This document shows, one piece after another, positions 1-6,082 of a stretch of 9,194 bases of DNA. This DNA comes from JBPBQZ01 sp050955105 (GTDB lineage Bacteria; Pseudomonadota; Gammaproteobacteria; Burkholderiales; Burkholderiaceae), in assembly GCA_050955105.1 (NCBI GenBank), contig JBPBQZ010000081.1, positions 1 through 9,194 of the forward strand, in the 5' to 3' direction. Below the pieces are notes generated by a model, which was not told where the DNA came from, did not search any database, and worked only from the letters and a program-made list of their open reading frames with translations. Each line of letters opens with the position of its first letter. Within the stretch, counting starts at the first letter, position 1. A program made the position numbers and the translations under genes.

Positions 1-1
1 G

Positions 2-1180
2 AAGGCGGTGATCCTCAGTTGCGGCGCGGCCGGACGGCTGGGCCTGCCGGCTTCGGGCTATCTGATGGGTACCTACGAGAACCCGACCAACGCGGGCGAT
101 GGCTATGCGATGGCCTATCACGCGGGCGCCGCGTTGGCGAATCTTGAATGCTTCCAGATCAATCCCTTGATCAAGGACTATAACGGCCCGGCCTGCGCCT
201 ACGTAACCGGTCCGCTCGGCGGCTTCACCGCCAACGGCAAAGGCGAGCGCTTCATCGAATGCGACTACTGGAGCGGCCAGATGATGTGGGAGTTCTACCA
301 GGAGCTGCAAAGCGGCAATGGCCCGGTATTCCTCAAGCTCGATCACCTGGCCGAAGAGACCATCCAGACCATCGAACAGATCCTGCATACCAACGAGCGG
401 CCGAGCCGGGGACGCTTCCATGCGGGACGCGGCACCGACTATCGACGGCAGATGGTCGAGATGCATATTTCCGAGATAGGTTTTTGCAGCGGTCACAGCG
501 CCTCGGGCGTGTACGTCAACGCGCGTGCCGAAACCACGGTGCCCGGCCTGTATGCGGCCGGCGACATGGCGGCGGTGCCGCACAACTACATGCTGGGCGC
601 CTTTACCTACGGTTGGTTCGCCGGACAGAATGCCGCGGAATACGTCGCCGGCCGAGAGCATGCGCCGCTCGACGACGCCCAGATCGACGCTGAGCGCCGG
701 CGCATCTACGCGCCGCTGGAACGCGCCAACGGGCTCGCTCCGGCGCAAGTCGAATACAAGCTGCGGCGCATGGTCAACGACTATCTGCAGCCGCCCAAAG
801 TCACGCGCAAGATGGAGATCGGGCTGCAGCGTTTTGCCGAGATCGGCGACGATATCGAGCAGATGCACGCCACGCATCCGCACGAATTAATGCGTGCCGC
901 CGAAGTGCGCGCGATTCGCGACTGCGCCGAAATGGCGGCGCGCGCTTCGCTGTTTCGCACCGAGAGCCGCTGGGGCCTGTATCACCATCGCGTCGACTAT
1001 CCGCAGCGCAACGATGCCGACTGGTTCTGCCATACGCATCTGAGCAAGGACGAATTCGGCCGCATGAGCCACGCCAAGCGCGCGGTCGAACCCTATCTGA
1101 TTCCGCTCGATACCGACGAGCGCGGCGCTTACCAAAAGCTGCGCATTGTCGAAAGCGGCGTCGTCCCTGAACCTGCCTGA
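2..1180 (+). CDS. AprA-like FAD oxidoreductase, C-terminal part (5' truncated)
   Basis: The reading frame is open from the left window edge, so the N-terminal FAD dinucleotide-binding segment lies outside. About 392 residues are visible. The family is the fumarate reductase/succinate dehydrogenase/AprA flavoproteins. The segment TTVPGLYAAGD (about 542-574) is the conserved FAD-contacting stretch near the C-terminal end of the flavin domain. It is followed by PHNYMLGAFTYGWFAGQNAA (578-637), which follows the AprA pattern H-K-F-S-S-G-S-F-x-E-G-R-I-A rather than the H-G-x-N-R-L-G of fumarate reductases, so the substrate-clamping Arg of the latter is absent. The C-terminal helical region contains FRTESRWGLYHHR (953-991), again AprA-like (R-x-E-T-R-W-x-x-Y-x-R). 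The likely role is a cytoplasmic flavin redox subunit working with the ferredoxin 13 bases downstream. General databases would probably call it a fumarate reductase/succinate dehydrogenase flavoprotein. I am confident of the superfamily. The AprA-like subgroup is judged from remembered motifs, and the reaction is unknown. Confidence 0.85.
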   Translation, partial: KAVILSCGAAGRLGLPASGYLMGTYENPTNAGDGYAMAYHAGAALANLECFQINPLIKDYNGPACAYVTGPLGGFTANGKGERFIECDYWSGQMMWEFYQELQSGNGPVFLKLDHLAEETIQTIEQILHTNERPSRGRFHAGRGTDYRRQMVEMHISEIGFCSGHSASGVYVNARAETTVPGLYAAGDMAAVPHNYMLGAFTYGWFAGQNAAEYVAGREHAPLDDAQIDAERRRIYAPLERANGLAPAQVEYKLRRMVNDYLQPPKVTRKMEIGLQRFAEIGDDIEQMHATHPHELMRAAEVRAIRDCAEMAARASLFRTESRWGLYHHRVDYPQRNDADWFCHTHLSKDEFGRMSHAKRAVEPYLIPLDTDERGAYQKLRIVESGVVPEPA

Positions 1181-1193
1181 TTGACGGATAGCC

Positions 1194-1442
1194 ATGTCTT
1201 CCTACACGCCCCACGACATCTTCCAGCGCAGCGCGGCGCCCGTCACGATCGACGAGAGCAAGTGCATTGCCGACAAGGGCTGCACGGTGTGCGTCGACGT
1301 TTGTCCGCTGGACCTGCTGGCCATCGACCTGAGCAAGGGCAAAGCCTTTATGCAGTTCGACGAGTGTTGGTACTGCATGCCTTGCGAACAAGACTGCCCG
1401 ACCGGCGCGGTCAACGTGGCGATTCCTTATCTGCTGCGCTGA
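1194..1442 (+). CDS. AprB-like 2[4Fe-4S] ferredoxin
   Basis: This is an 82-residue small iron-sulfur protein. Two tetracysteine motifs are visible: C24-x5-C30-x2-C33-x3-C37-P and C58-x2-C61-x2-C64-x3-C68-P. They should hold two [4Fe-4S] clusters that pass electrons to or from the upstream flavoprotein. The stretch ECWYCMPCEQDCPTGAV and the preceding KAF-x-Q segment resemble the beta subunit of APS reductase (CWECYSC...CPQGAI), as I recall that family. AprB normally continues in a long C-terminal tail that wraps around AprA. This protein stops at PYLLR, about where the tail would begin, so it is a minimal form. The first motif also has a shorter insertion than canonical AprB. The start is preceded by a weak ACGGA ribosome site at 1184-1188. 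The 13-base gap from the flavoprotein stop implies co-transcription and probably a heterodimer. The ferredoxin fold is near certain; the AprB relationship is likely. Confidence 0.93.
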   Translation: MSSYTPHDIFQRSAAPVTIDESKCIADKGCTVCVDVCPLDLLAIDLSKGKAFMQFDECWYCMPCEQDCPTGAVNVAIPYLLR

Positions 1443-1463
1443 CAGCAAACGTTGCGAGGCGCG

Positions 1464-1491
1464 TTGACGTGCAGCAACCATCACCTATAGC
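1464..1491 (+). promoter_or_regulatory. candidate sigma-70 promoter in front of the binding-protein gene
   Basis: In the 79-base gap between the ferredoxin and the binding protein, TTGACG (1464-1469) matches the -35 consensus at five of six positions. TATAGC (1486-1491) matches the -10 consensus at four of six, with a 16-base spacer. An imperfect inverted repeat GTTG-N8-CAAC (1463-1478) overlaps the -35 element, and GTTGC (1451-1455) can also pair with GCAAC (1474-1478). Either could be an operator or a small hairpin. Transcription from here would let the importer be expressed separately from the redox pair. This is sequence resemblance only. Confidence 0.35.
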
Positions 1492-1521
1492 AGTTGTTTC
1501 TTCATATCGACGGGGGTCCCA

Positions 1522-2955
1522 ATGAATCTCAAAAAAATATTTCCCTACGCCCTGAGCGCGGCGGTCTGCGCGGTGCTGGCCGGCAATGTGCAAGCGGAGA
1601 CCATCCGCATCGCGATCGGCACGCAAGACACCACCATCAACTGCGCGACCGGCGGCCTGCTGATTCGCGAGTTGCATTTACTCGACAAATATCTGCCCCA
1701 TACCGGCCAGTACAAGAACGTCAGCTACGACGTGCAGTGGAAGGATTTCACCTCCGGTGCACCGCTCACCAACGAGATGGTCGCCGGCAAGCTCGACATC
1801 GGCGCGATGGCCGATTTTCCGGGTTCGCTGAACGCCGCCGCGTTTCAAAAAGCCGGGCGCAAGAGCGAATTCATCACGGTACTGTCGGGCAGCATCGAGG
1901 GCAGCGGCAACGGCATCGTCGTGCCGGTCGATTCGCCGGTACGTTCATTGGCCGACCTGAAGGGCAAAACCATCTCGGTGCCGTTCGCCTCTACCGCGCA
2001 TGCGATGCTGCTGCGCGCGGTCAAGGCGCAAGGTTGGAATCCCGACACCGACGTCAACATCATCACGCAGGCGCCGGAAGTGGCCGGCAGCGCACTGAAG
2101 GCACACAAGATCGACGCACATGCCGACTTCGTGCCCTTCGCCGAGCTGTTCCCGTACCGCGGCATCGCGCGCAAGATCTACGACGGTGCGCAAGCCAAGT
2201 CGCCCACCTTCCACGGCGCACTCGTCGATGCCGATTACGCGAAGAAATATCCCGAAATTGTGGTCGCCTATCTGCGCGCCGTCATCGAAGCCAACCGGCT
2301 GATCGCGCAAGACCCCGAAAAATATAGTCTGCTGATCGAAAAGGTCACCGGCATCGACGCGCCCGTCGACTATCTGTTCCATGGTCCGCTCGGCTTGCAA
2401 ACGCGTGATCTCACCTGGAAGCCCGAATACCGTCAGGCTGTGGCCAGCGCCATCGACACGCTCAAGCTGTTGAAGAAGACCGACGTCGACCTCGACGCAA
2501 ACCAGATCATCGACGACCGCTATATCAGGCAGGCATTCAAGGAGTCGGGCCTCGACTACGACGCGGCCTTGAAGAATTATGCGAAGCAGCCGCTGCTGGC
2601 AAACGATGCCGCGACCGGTCGCCGTATCAGCGATTTCAACGACGTGGCGCAGATCTGGGTGACGGACGAGGCGAAGGTTCGCAACTACGCCGCACCGAAC
2701 GAGGCCTTCGCCGCGCTCGCCAAGCTCGACGCCCAAGGCAAGAAGGTTCGCGTGGTTTATGTGCACGACCATGGCACCGGGCTGAAGCTGTTCGCCGATC
2801 AGGCCTGGTACGTGCGCGATGCACAAGGCGGCGTCGATGCCTTCCTGCTGAAAGCGAGCGCCGATACCTATGCGCAGCAAGCGCGCGGCAATGTCGTCGA
2901 CTATGCCGCAGCGAAAGCCGCCGTCGGCGCCGCACCTGCGGTCGCCGCGCGCTGA
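1522..2955 (+). CDS. ABC importer periplasmic binding protein (NrtA/SsuA/TauA class) with NosL-like C-terminal domain
   Basis: The 477-residue protein captures a small substrate in the periplasm for the permease and ATPase downstream. Residues 1-25 are a Sec signal peptide (basic KK at 4-5, hydrophobic core, cleavage expected after VQA). Residues about 26-345 have the layout of the NMT1/nitrate-sulfonate-taurine binding proteins: an opening beta strand ETIRIAIG, a G-x-LDIGAMADFP segment near 89-100, and SLADLKGKTISVPFAST at 142-158. These proteins usually have about 310-350 residues. The extra part, about 355-465, resembles NosL: AQIW near 376, VVYVHDHGTG (411-420), a following DQAWYV, then a DAF...ADTYA...GNVV pattern. 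The Cys-containing copper motif of NosL is not visible; the only mature cysteine is C41. The tail is Ala-rich. GGGGG at 1512-1516 is a plausible ribosome site. The substrate cannot be deduced; an oxyanion or sulfonate is likely by family. Confidence 0.9.
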   Translation: MNLKKIFPYALSAAVCAVLAGNVQAETIRIAIGTQDTTINCATGGLLIRELHLLDKYLPHTGQYKNVSYDVQWKDFTSGAPLTNEMVAGKLDIGAMADFPGSLNAAAFQKAGRKSEFITVLSGSIEGSGNGIVVPVDSPVRSLADLKGKTISVPFASTAHAMLLRAVKAQGWNPDTDVNIITQAPEVAGSALKAHKIDAHADFVPFAELFPYRGIARKIYDGAQAKSPTFHGALVDADYAKKYPEIVVAYLRAVIEANRLIAQDPEKYSLLIEKVTGIDAPVDYLFHGPLGLQTRDLTWKPEYRQAVASAIDTLKLLKKTDVDLDANQIIDDRYIRQAFKESGLDYDAALKNYAKQPLLANDAATGRRISDFNDVAQIWVTDEAKVRNYAAPNEAFAALAKLDAQGKKVRVVYVHDHGTGLKLFADQAWYVRDAQGGVDAFLLKASADTYAQQARGNVVDYAAAKAAVGAAPAVAAR

Positions 2956-2973
2956 GCCCGTGAGGCCCCGCGC
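2947..2973 (+). other. possible hairpin between the binding-protein and permease genes
   Basis: GCGCG (2947-2951) can pair with CGCGC (2969-2973), with an inner GCC/GGC pairing (2956-2958 with 2964-2966). The structure begins just before the binding-protein stop codon and has no following T run, so it is not a standard terminator. In importer operons, such a structure after the binding-protein gene can protect its mRNA or reduce read-through, giving more binding protein than permease. In GC-rich DNA short pairings like this also arise by chance. Confidence 0.22.
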
Positions 2974-3017
2974 ATTTCGTAATCCTTGCCCTTCCACCCC
3001 GAGCCAGTGAGCTGACG

Positions 3018-3881
3018 ATGGCCAGTCCCATGCAAGTTGTCGAACACCCGGACCCCTTTTTGGCCGGCACCAGACGCGCTCCGCGCTCGCGCCGTGCGGC
3101 GCTGCGCAATGGGCGGTGGTGGCTGCGACTGGCATCGTTGCTGTGCTTTATTTTGATATGGCAACTGCTGGCGCAGCACAAGCTGTCGCTGGGCTTTATC
3201 ACCTTTGCCAATGTGCCGGCGCCGACCGAGGTAGCGCCGGCATTCTGGCAATTGCTGCATTCGCCCAAGCTGCCAACCCATCTGATCGCCAGCATCAGCC
3301 GCGTGCTGGTGGGCTTTTGTGCGGCCAGCGCGGTCGGCGTCGGCTTCGGCCTGGCGATCGGCCGCTACCGCGCATTCGAAGACAGCTTGCTGCCGTCCCT
3401 GGAAGTGCTGCGGCCGATCCCGGCGGTCGCATGGATTCCGCTGGCGATTCTGATGTTTCCGTCCGCCGAAATGAGCATGATGTTCATCACCTTCATTGGC
3501 GCCTTATTCCCGATATTGCTCAGCACCATCCACGGCGTGGAAGGCGTCGACCCGCGTCTGGTGGCTACCGCGCGCAGTCTCGGCACCGGCCGCGTCGCGT
3601 TATTTTGGGAAGTGATCGTGCCGGGCGCCGCGCCATCGATCTTCACCGGCCTGTCGATCGGCATGGGCACCGCCTGGTTCTGCCTGGTCACCGCCGAGAT
3701 GATCGCCGGACAATACGGCATCGGCTATTTCACCTGGGAGTCGTACACCTTGCAGAACTACGCCGACATTGTCGTGGGCATGGTGTTCATCGGCGCGCTG
3801 GGCATGGGCAGCAGCGTGCTGGTCAAACGCATCGGCCTGGCGCTGACGCCGTGGTATCGGCTTGGCGAGGCACGGCAATGA
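3018..3881 (+). CDS. ABC importer permease (SsuC/TauC/NrtB type)
   Basis: This 287-residue inner-membrane protein should form the homodimeric channel of the importer. After a basic N-terminal tail (about residues 1-35), hydrophobic segments are seen near 36-54, 97-115, 133-148, 152-170, 194-226 (probably more than one helix) and 250-267, consistent with the six-helix BPD_transp_1 fold. The segment LRPIPAVAWIPLAILMF (131-147) is characteristic of the sulfonate/taurine/nitrate permeases. The cytoplasmic EAA loop that docks on the ATPase is ATARSLGTGRVALFWEVIVP (183-202), with the conserved Gly at 189 or 191 and Pro at 202. The chosen ATG has only a weak ribosome site; the Met at residue 5 is an alternative start. 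The stop overlaps the ATPase start as ATGA, so the two are translationally coupled. Substrate specificity cannot be read from the permease. Confidence 0.93.
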   Translation: MASPMQVVEHPDPFLAGTRRAPRSRRAALRNGRWWLRLASLLCFILIWQLLAQHKLSLGFITFANVPAPTEVAPAFWQLLHSPKLPTHLIASISRVLVGFCAASAVGVGFGLAIGRYRAFEDSLLPSLEVLRPIPAVAWIPLAILMFPSAEMSMMFITFIGALFPILLSTIHGVEGVDPRLVATARSLGTGRVALFWEVIVPGAAPSIFTGLSIGMGTAWFCLVTAEMIAGQYGIGYFTWESYTLQNYADIVVGMVFIGALGMGSSVLVKRIGLALTPWYRLGEARQ

Positions 3882-4753
3882 GCGCGGTGATGGACGCCAA
3901 CAAAAGTCCCGCCACGGTTGCCGCGCCAGGTACCGGCGCGGGTGCCGACAGCGGTGCGGCCGCAGGCGTGGTGCACGACAGGGCAATCGCCGAGGCCGCG
4001 CCAGGGCGCATCGACGTGCGCGGCCTGAGCGTAGACGTCGGCCCACCCCACGAGCGCTTCACGGCACTCGATCACATCGATTTTGTCGCCGAACCTGGAC
4101 AACTGGTGTGCGTGCTCGGACCATCGGGCTGCGGCAAATCCACCTTGCTGGGCGCCGTCGCCGGCCACGTCGCGCTCAGTGCCGGCGACATCGCCGTCGA
4201 TGGTGAAAAAATCAACGGTCCGCATCAGGATCGCGGCCTGGTGTTTCAGCAGCACACGCTCTTTCCGTGGAAGCGCGTCATCGACAACGTCGCCTTCGGT
4301 CTCAAAATGCAGGGCGTGGCCCTGCGTGAGCGCCATGAGCAGGCACGGGCATTACTGCAGCTGGTGGGCCTGCAAGGCTTCGAGACGCGCTATCCAGCGC
4401 AATTGTCGGGCGGCATGCAGCAGCGCGTGGAAATCGCCCGTGCCTTGATCAATCGTCCGCGCATCCTGTTGATGGACGAGCCATTCGGCGCACTCGATGC
4501 GCAGACGCGTCGTATGATGCAGACTTTGCTGCTCGACGTCTGGGCGCAGATCCGCACGACGATTTTGTTCGTCACGCACGACATCGACGAAGCGCTGTTC
4601 TTATCCGACCGCATCCTCGTGATGTCGCGGCGGCCCGCGCGTATCGTCGCCGACATCGCCGTGCCGCTGCCACGGCCACGTGACGAAGAAAGCACCACCA
4701 CGCCGGAATTCATCGCCATCAAGCGTCGATGCCTGGCATTGCTGCACGCTTGA
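3878..4753 (+). CDS. ABC importer ATP-binding protein (SsuB/TauB/NrtD type)
   Basis: The 291-residue cytoplasmic ATPase powers the importer. All diagnostic motifs are intact: Walker A GPSGCGKST (81-89), Q-loop VFQQ (122-125), signature LSGGMQQR (176-183), Walker B ILLMDEP (196-202), D-loop ALDA (205-208) and switch His in FVTHD (H234). LFPWKRVIDNVAFGL just after the Q-loop and the EALFLSDRILVMSRRPARI stretch near 238-256 are typical of the sulfonate/taurine/nitrate subfamily. The start ATG lies inside the permease stop (ATGA). Its reading frame stays open upstream, but that part is a shadow of the permease gene. The first 43 residues are an Ala/Gly-rich, low-complexity extension before the ATPase core begins at RIDVRGL; the Met at residue 5 is another possible start. 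Family members often have about 250-265 residues, so the leader is slightly unusual. Confidence 0.95.
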   Translation: MSAVMDANKSPATVAAPGTGAGADSGAAAGVVHDRAIAEAAPGRIDVRGLSVDVGPPHERFTALDHIDFVAEPGQLVCVLGPSGCGKSTLLGAVAGHVALSAGDIAVDGEKINGPHQDRGLVFQQHTLFPWKRVIDNVAFGLKMQGVALRERHEQARALLQLVGLQGFETRYPAQLSGGMQQRVEIARALINRPRILLMDEPFGALDAQTRRMMQTLLLDVWAQIRTTILFVTHDIDEALFLSDRILVMSRRPARIVADIAVPLPRPRDEESTTTPEFIAIKRRCLALLHA

Positions 4754-4785
4754 TTTACCGCCCCTCAGCAATCAACGAACCGCCC

Positions 4786-5784
4786 ATGACCGCTGCTTCT
4801 CCCTTGACCTTCGATCCCGCCGCGCTCGATCCGGAAGCCGCCGCGTTGCTGCCGCGCCTGAGCGACGCCGACCCGGTGGTGCGTCGCATCGCCTTGCTCG
4901 AACTCGCCGACCTCGAAGACGAGAACGCCTTGCCGCGCATCGTCGAAGCCTTGCAGAGCGACGCGTCGCCCGAAGTGCGCGCCGAGGCCGCACGCGTATT
5001 GGCATCATGGGAGCACGGGCCCGTCGTCGAGGCCTTGTGTGGCGCTTTGATCGACGCCGACGCGCAGGTGCGCGCGGCTGCCGCACAAAGCTTGTCGGAA
5101 CTGAAGGAACCCGTATCAGGCCCGGCATTGCTGCATTGGGTCGAGCATCCGCAGCCCGCCGTGCAGGTCGCGGTGCTGCGTGGCTTGCGCGAATTGCGTT
5201 TCCCCGCCGCCTTCGAGCCGGCGTTAAGGGCATTGGCTCATGCGCGCGCCGACGTGCGTCTGGAGGCGGTCAGCGTGCTGGGCTGGTTGAAAGACGAGCG
5301 CGCATTGGCGTCGCTGGCGCACCTGAGCGCGCACGACGACGATGCCGGCGTGCGCCGCGCCGCGGTCGGCGCGCTCGGCATGAGCACTACCACCACGCTG
5401 GCCAGCACTGCCGAGGCGCTGCTGCTGGCCTTGCGCGACACGGCCTGGCAAGTGCGCGAAGAGGCCGCCGCGACGCTCGGCAAGCTGCGCCTGGGCCATG
5501 CACGCGAGGCGCTGGTGGCAGCCTTGCACGATGACTATTGGCAAGTGCGGCTGCAGTCGGCGCGCGCCTTGGGCAAGCTGCGCGACGTCGGCGGCGCGGC
5601 GCCCCTGGTCGCCTTGCTGTCGCACAGCATCAGCAATTTGCGCAAGGAGGCGGCGCTGGCATTGGGCGAGATAGGGGACCCCGCGAGTTCGCCGGCGCTG
5701 CTTGCCGCGCAGGCCGATGCAGATCCCGAAGTACGCAAGGCCGTACGCATCGCCTTGCAGCAAATCGAGAGTCGCCAAGCATGA
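4786..5784 (+). CDS. HEAT-repeat protein, about ten repeats
   Basis: The 332-residue protein is built almost wholly of HEAT (PBS-lyase-like) repeats. The conserved [VL]-[RQ] pair recurs at residues 32, 64, 95, 126, 157, 189, 223, 254, 285 and 316, a period of 31-34 residues. Repeats have the form D-x-x-x-V-R-x-x-A-x-x-x-L-[GA]-x-L. No signal peptide or membrane segment is seen, so it should be a cytoplasmic alpha-solenoid scaffold. Such proteins bind partner proteins and, in phycobilisome systems, help attach or detach chromophores. Here a role in assembling or docking the flavin/iron-sulfur proteins is inferred from neighbours only. I chose the ATG at 4786 because it precedes the first repeat and clears the ATPase stop by 32 bases; an ATG at 4729 in the same frame would overlap that gene. 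Neither has a strong ribosome site. Its last codons overlap the DUF971 gene as ATGA. Confidence 0.9.
   Translation: MTAASPLTFDPAALDPEAAALLPRLSDADPVVRRIALLELADLEDENALPRIVEALQSDASPEVRAEAARVLASWEHGPVVEALCGALIDADAQVRAAAAQSLSELKEPVSGPALLHWVEHPQPAVQVAVLRGLRELRFPAAFEPALRALAHARADVRLEAVSVLGWLKDERALASLAHLSAHDDDAGVRRAAVGALGMSTTTTLASTAEALLLALRDTAWQVREEAAATLGKLRLGHAREALVAALHDDYWQVRLQSARALGKLRDVGGAAPLVALLSHSISNLRKEAALALGEIGDPASSPALLAAQADADPEVRKAVRIALQQIESRQA
5446..5583 (+). repeat. DNA-level tandem repeat inside the HEAT gene
   Basis: TGGCAAGTGCG occurs at 5446-5456 and 5539-5549, and GGCAAGCTGCGC at 5479-5490 and 5572-5583. Both pairs are exactly 93 bases apart, one 31-residue HEAT unit. This indicates fairly recent duplication or gene conversion between the seventh and eighth repeats; most other repeats agree only at protein level. 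Confidence 0.7.
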
Positions 5785-6068
5785 ACCGCGACGCGCCGCA
5801 GCGCATCGGCGTCGACCGCGCAGCGCGCACGCTCACGCTGCATTGGTCCGACGGCGTCTCACAAACCTTGCGCCACGACGCGTTGCGGCGCGCCTGCCTC
5901 TGCGCCCAGTGCCGGCGCATTCGCCTCGACGGCGGCGAAATCATCGTGCCGCCCGATATCTCGATCGAAGACGTTGTGACGATGGGCTACGGCGTACAGT
6001 TGGTCTTCAGCGATGGCCACGCGCGGGGTATCTACCCGTGGCAATTCCTCGCTGATCTGCCGAGCTGA
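5781..6068 (+). CDS. DUF971 (gamma-butyrobetaine hydroxylase N-domain-like) protein
   Basis: This 95-residue single-domain protein belongs to DUF971/GBBH-like_N. Recognisable parts are L-x-L-x-W-S-D-G (18-25), the cysteine cluster C39-x-C41-x2-C44, I-x-PPDISIEDV (55-65), and the closing GYGVQLVFSDGHARGIYPW (69-87). In gamma-butyrobetaine hydroxylase the equivalent domain binds zinc through a C-x-C-x2-C group and a downstream His; here H80 fits that place, so the full metal site seems present. The same domain occurs fused to the Mrp/HCF101 type of iron-sulfur scaffold protein, which hints at a role in Fe-S assembly or delivery. That would suit an operon encoding a ferredoxin. The start overlaps the HEAT-protein stop (ATGA), so the two are translationally coupled. 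An upstream in-frame extension within the HEAT gene is a shadow. Family assignment is strong; function is unproven. Confidence 0.92.
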   Translation: MNRDAPQRIGVDRAARTLTLHWSDGVSQTLRHDALRRACLCAQCRRIRLDGGEIIVPPDISIEDVVTMGYGVQLVFSDGHARGIYPWQFLADLPS

Positions 6069-6082
6069 GCGGGCGCTTCATT

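Noticed and set aside
801..1484. Minus-strand open frame of 227 codons opposite the flavoprotein and ferredoxin
   Set aside because: The translation is Arg/Ala-rich with no motif, and it opposes two genes with clear cofactor motifs.
1522..1596. Lipoprotein signal on the binding protein because of Cys16
   Set aside because: The residues before Cys16 (AAV) do not form a good lipobox, and VQA at 23-25 gives a normal signal peptidase I site.
1494..2327. Plus-strand open frame of 277 codons overlapping the binding-protein gene in another frame
   Set aside because: The translation is Arg/His-rich, low in hydrophobic core and without domain features. It is a frame shadow of the binding protein.
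1945..3135. Long minus-strand open frame of 396 codons opposite the binding-protein gene
   Set aside because: It lies wholly antisense to a well-supported gene and its leader, and its translation shows no recognisable domain. Such frames are common opposite GC-rich genes.
5781..6068. DUF971 gene as a fragment of a gamma-butyrobetaine hydroxylase
   Set aside because: Its 95 residues form a complete stand-alone domain with its own start coupled to the HEAT gene, and no oxygenase domain or remnant follows.
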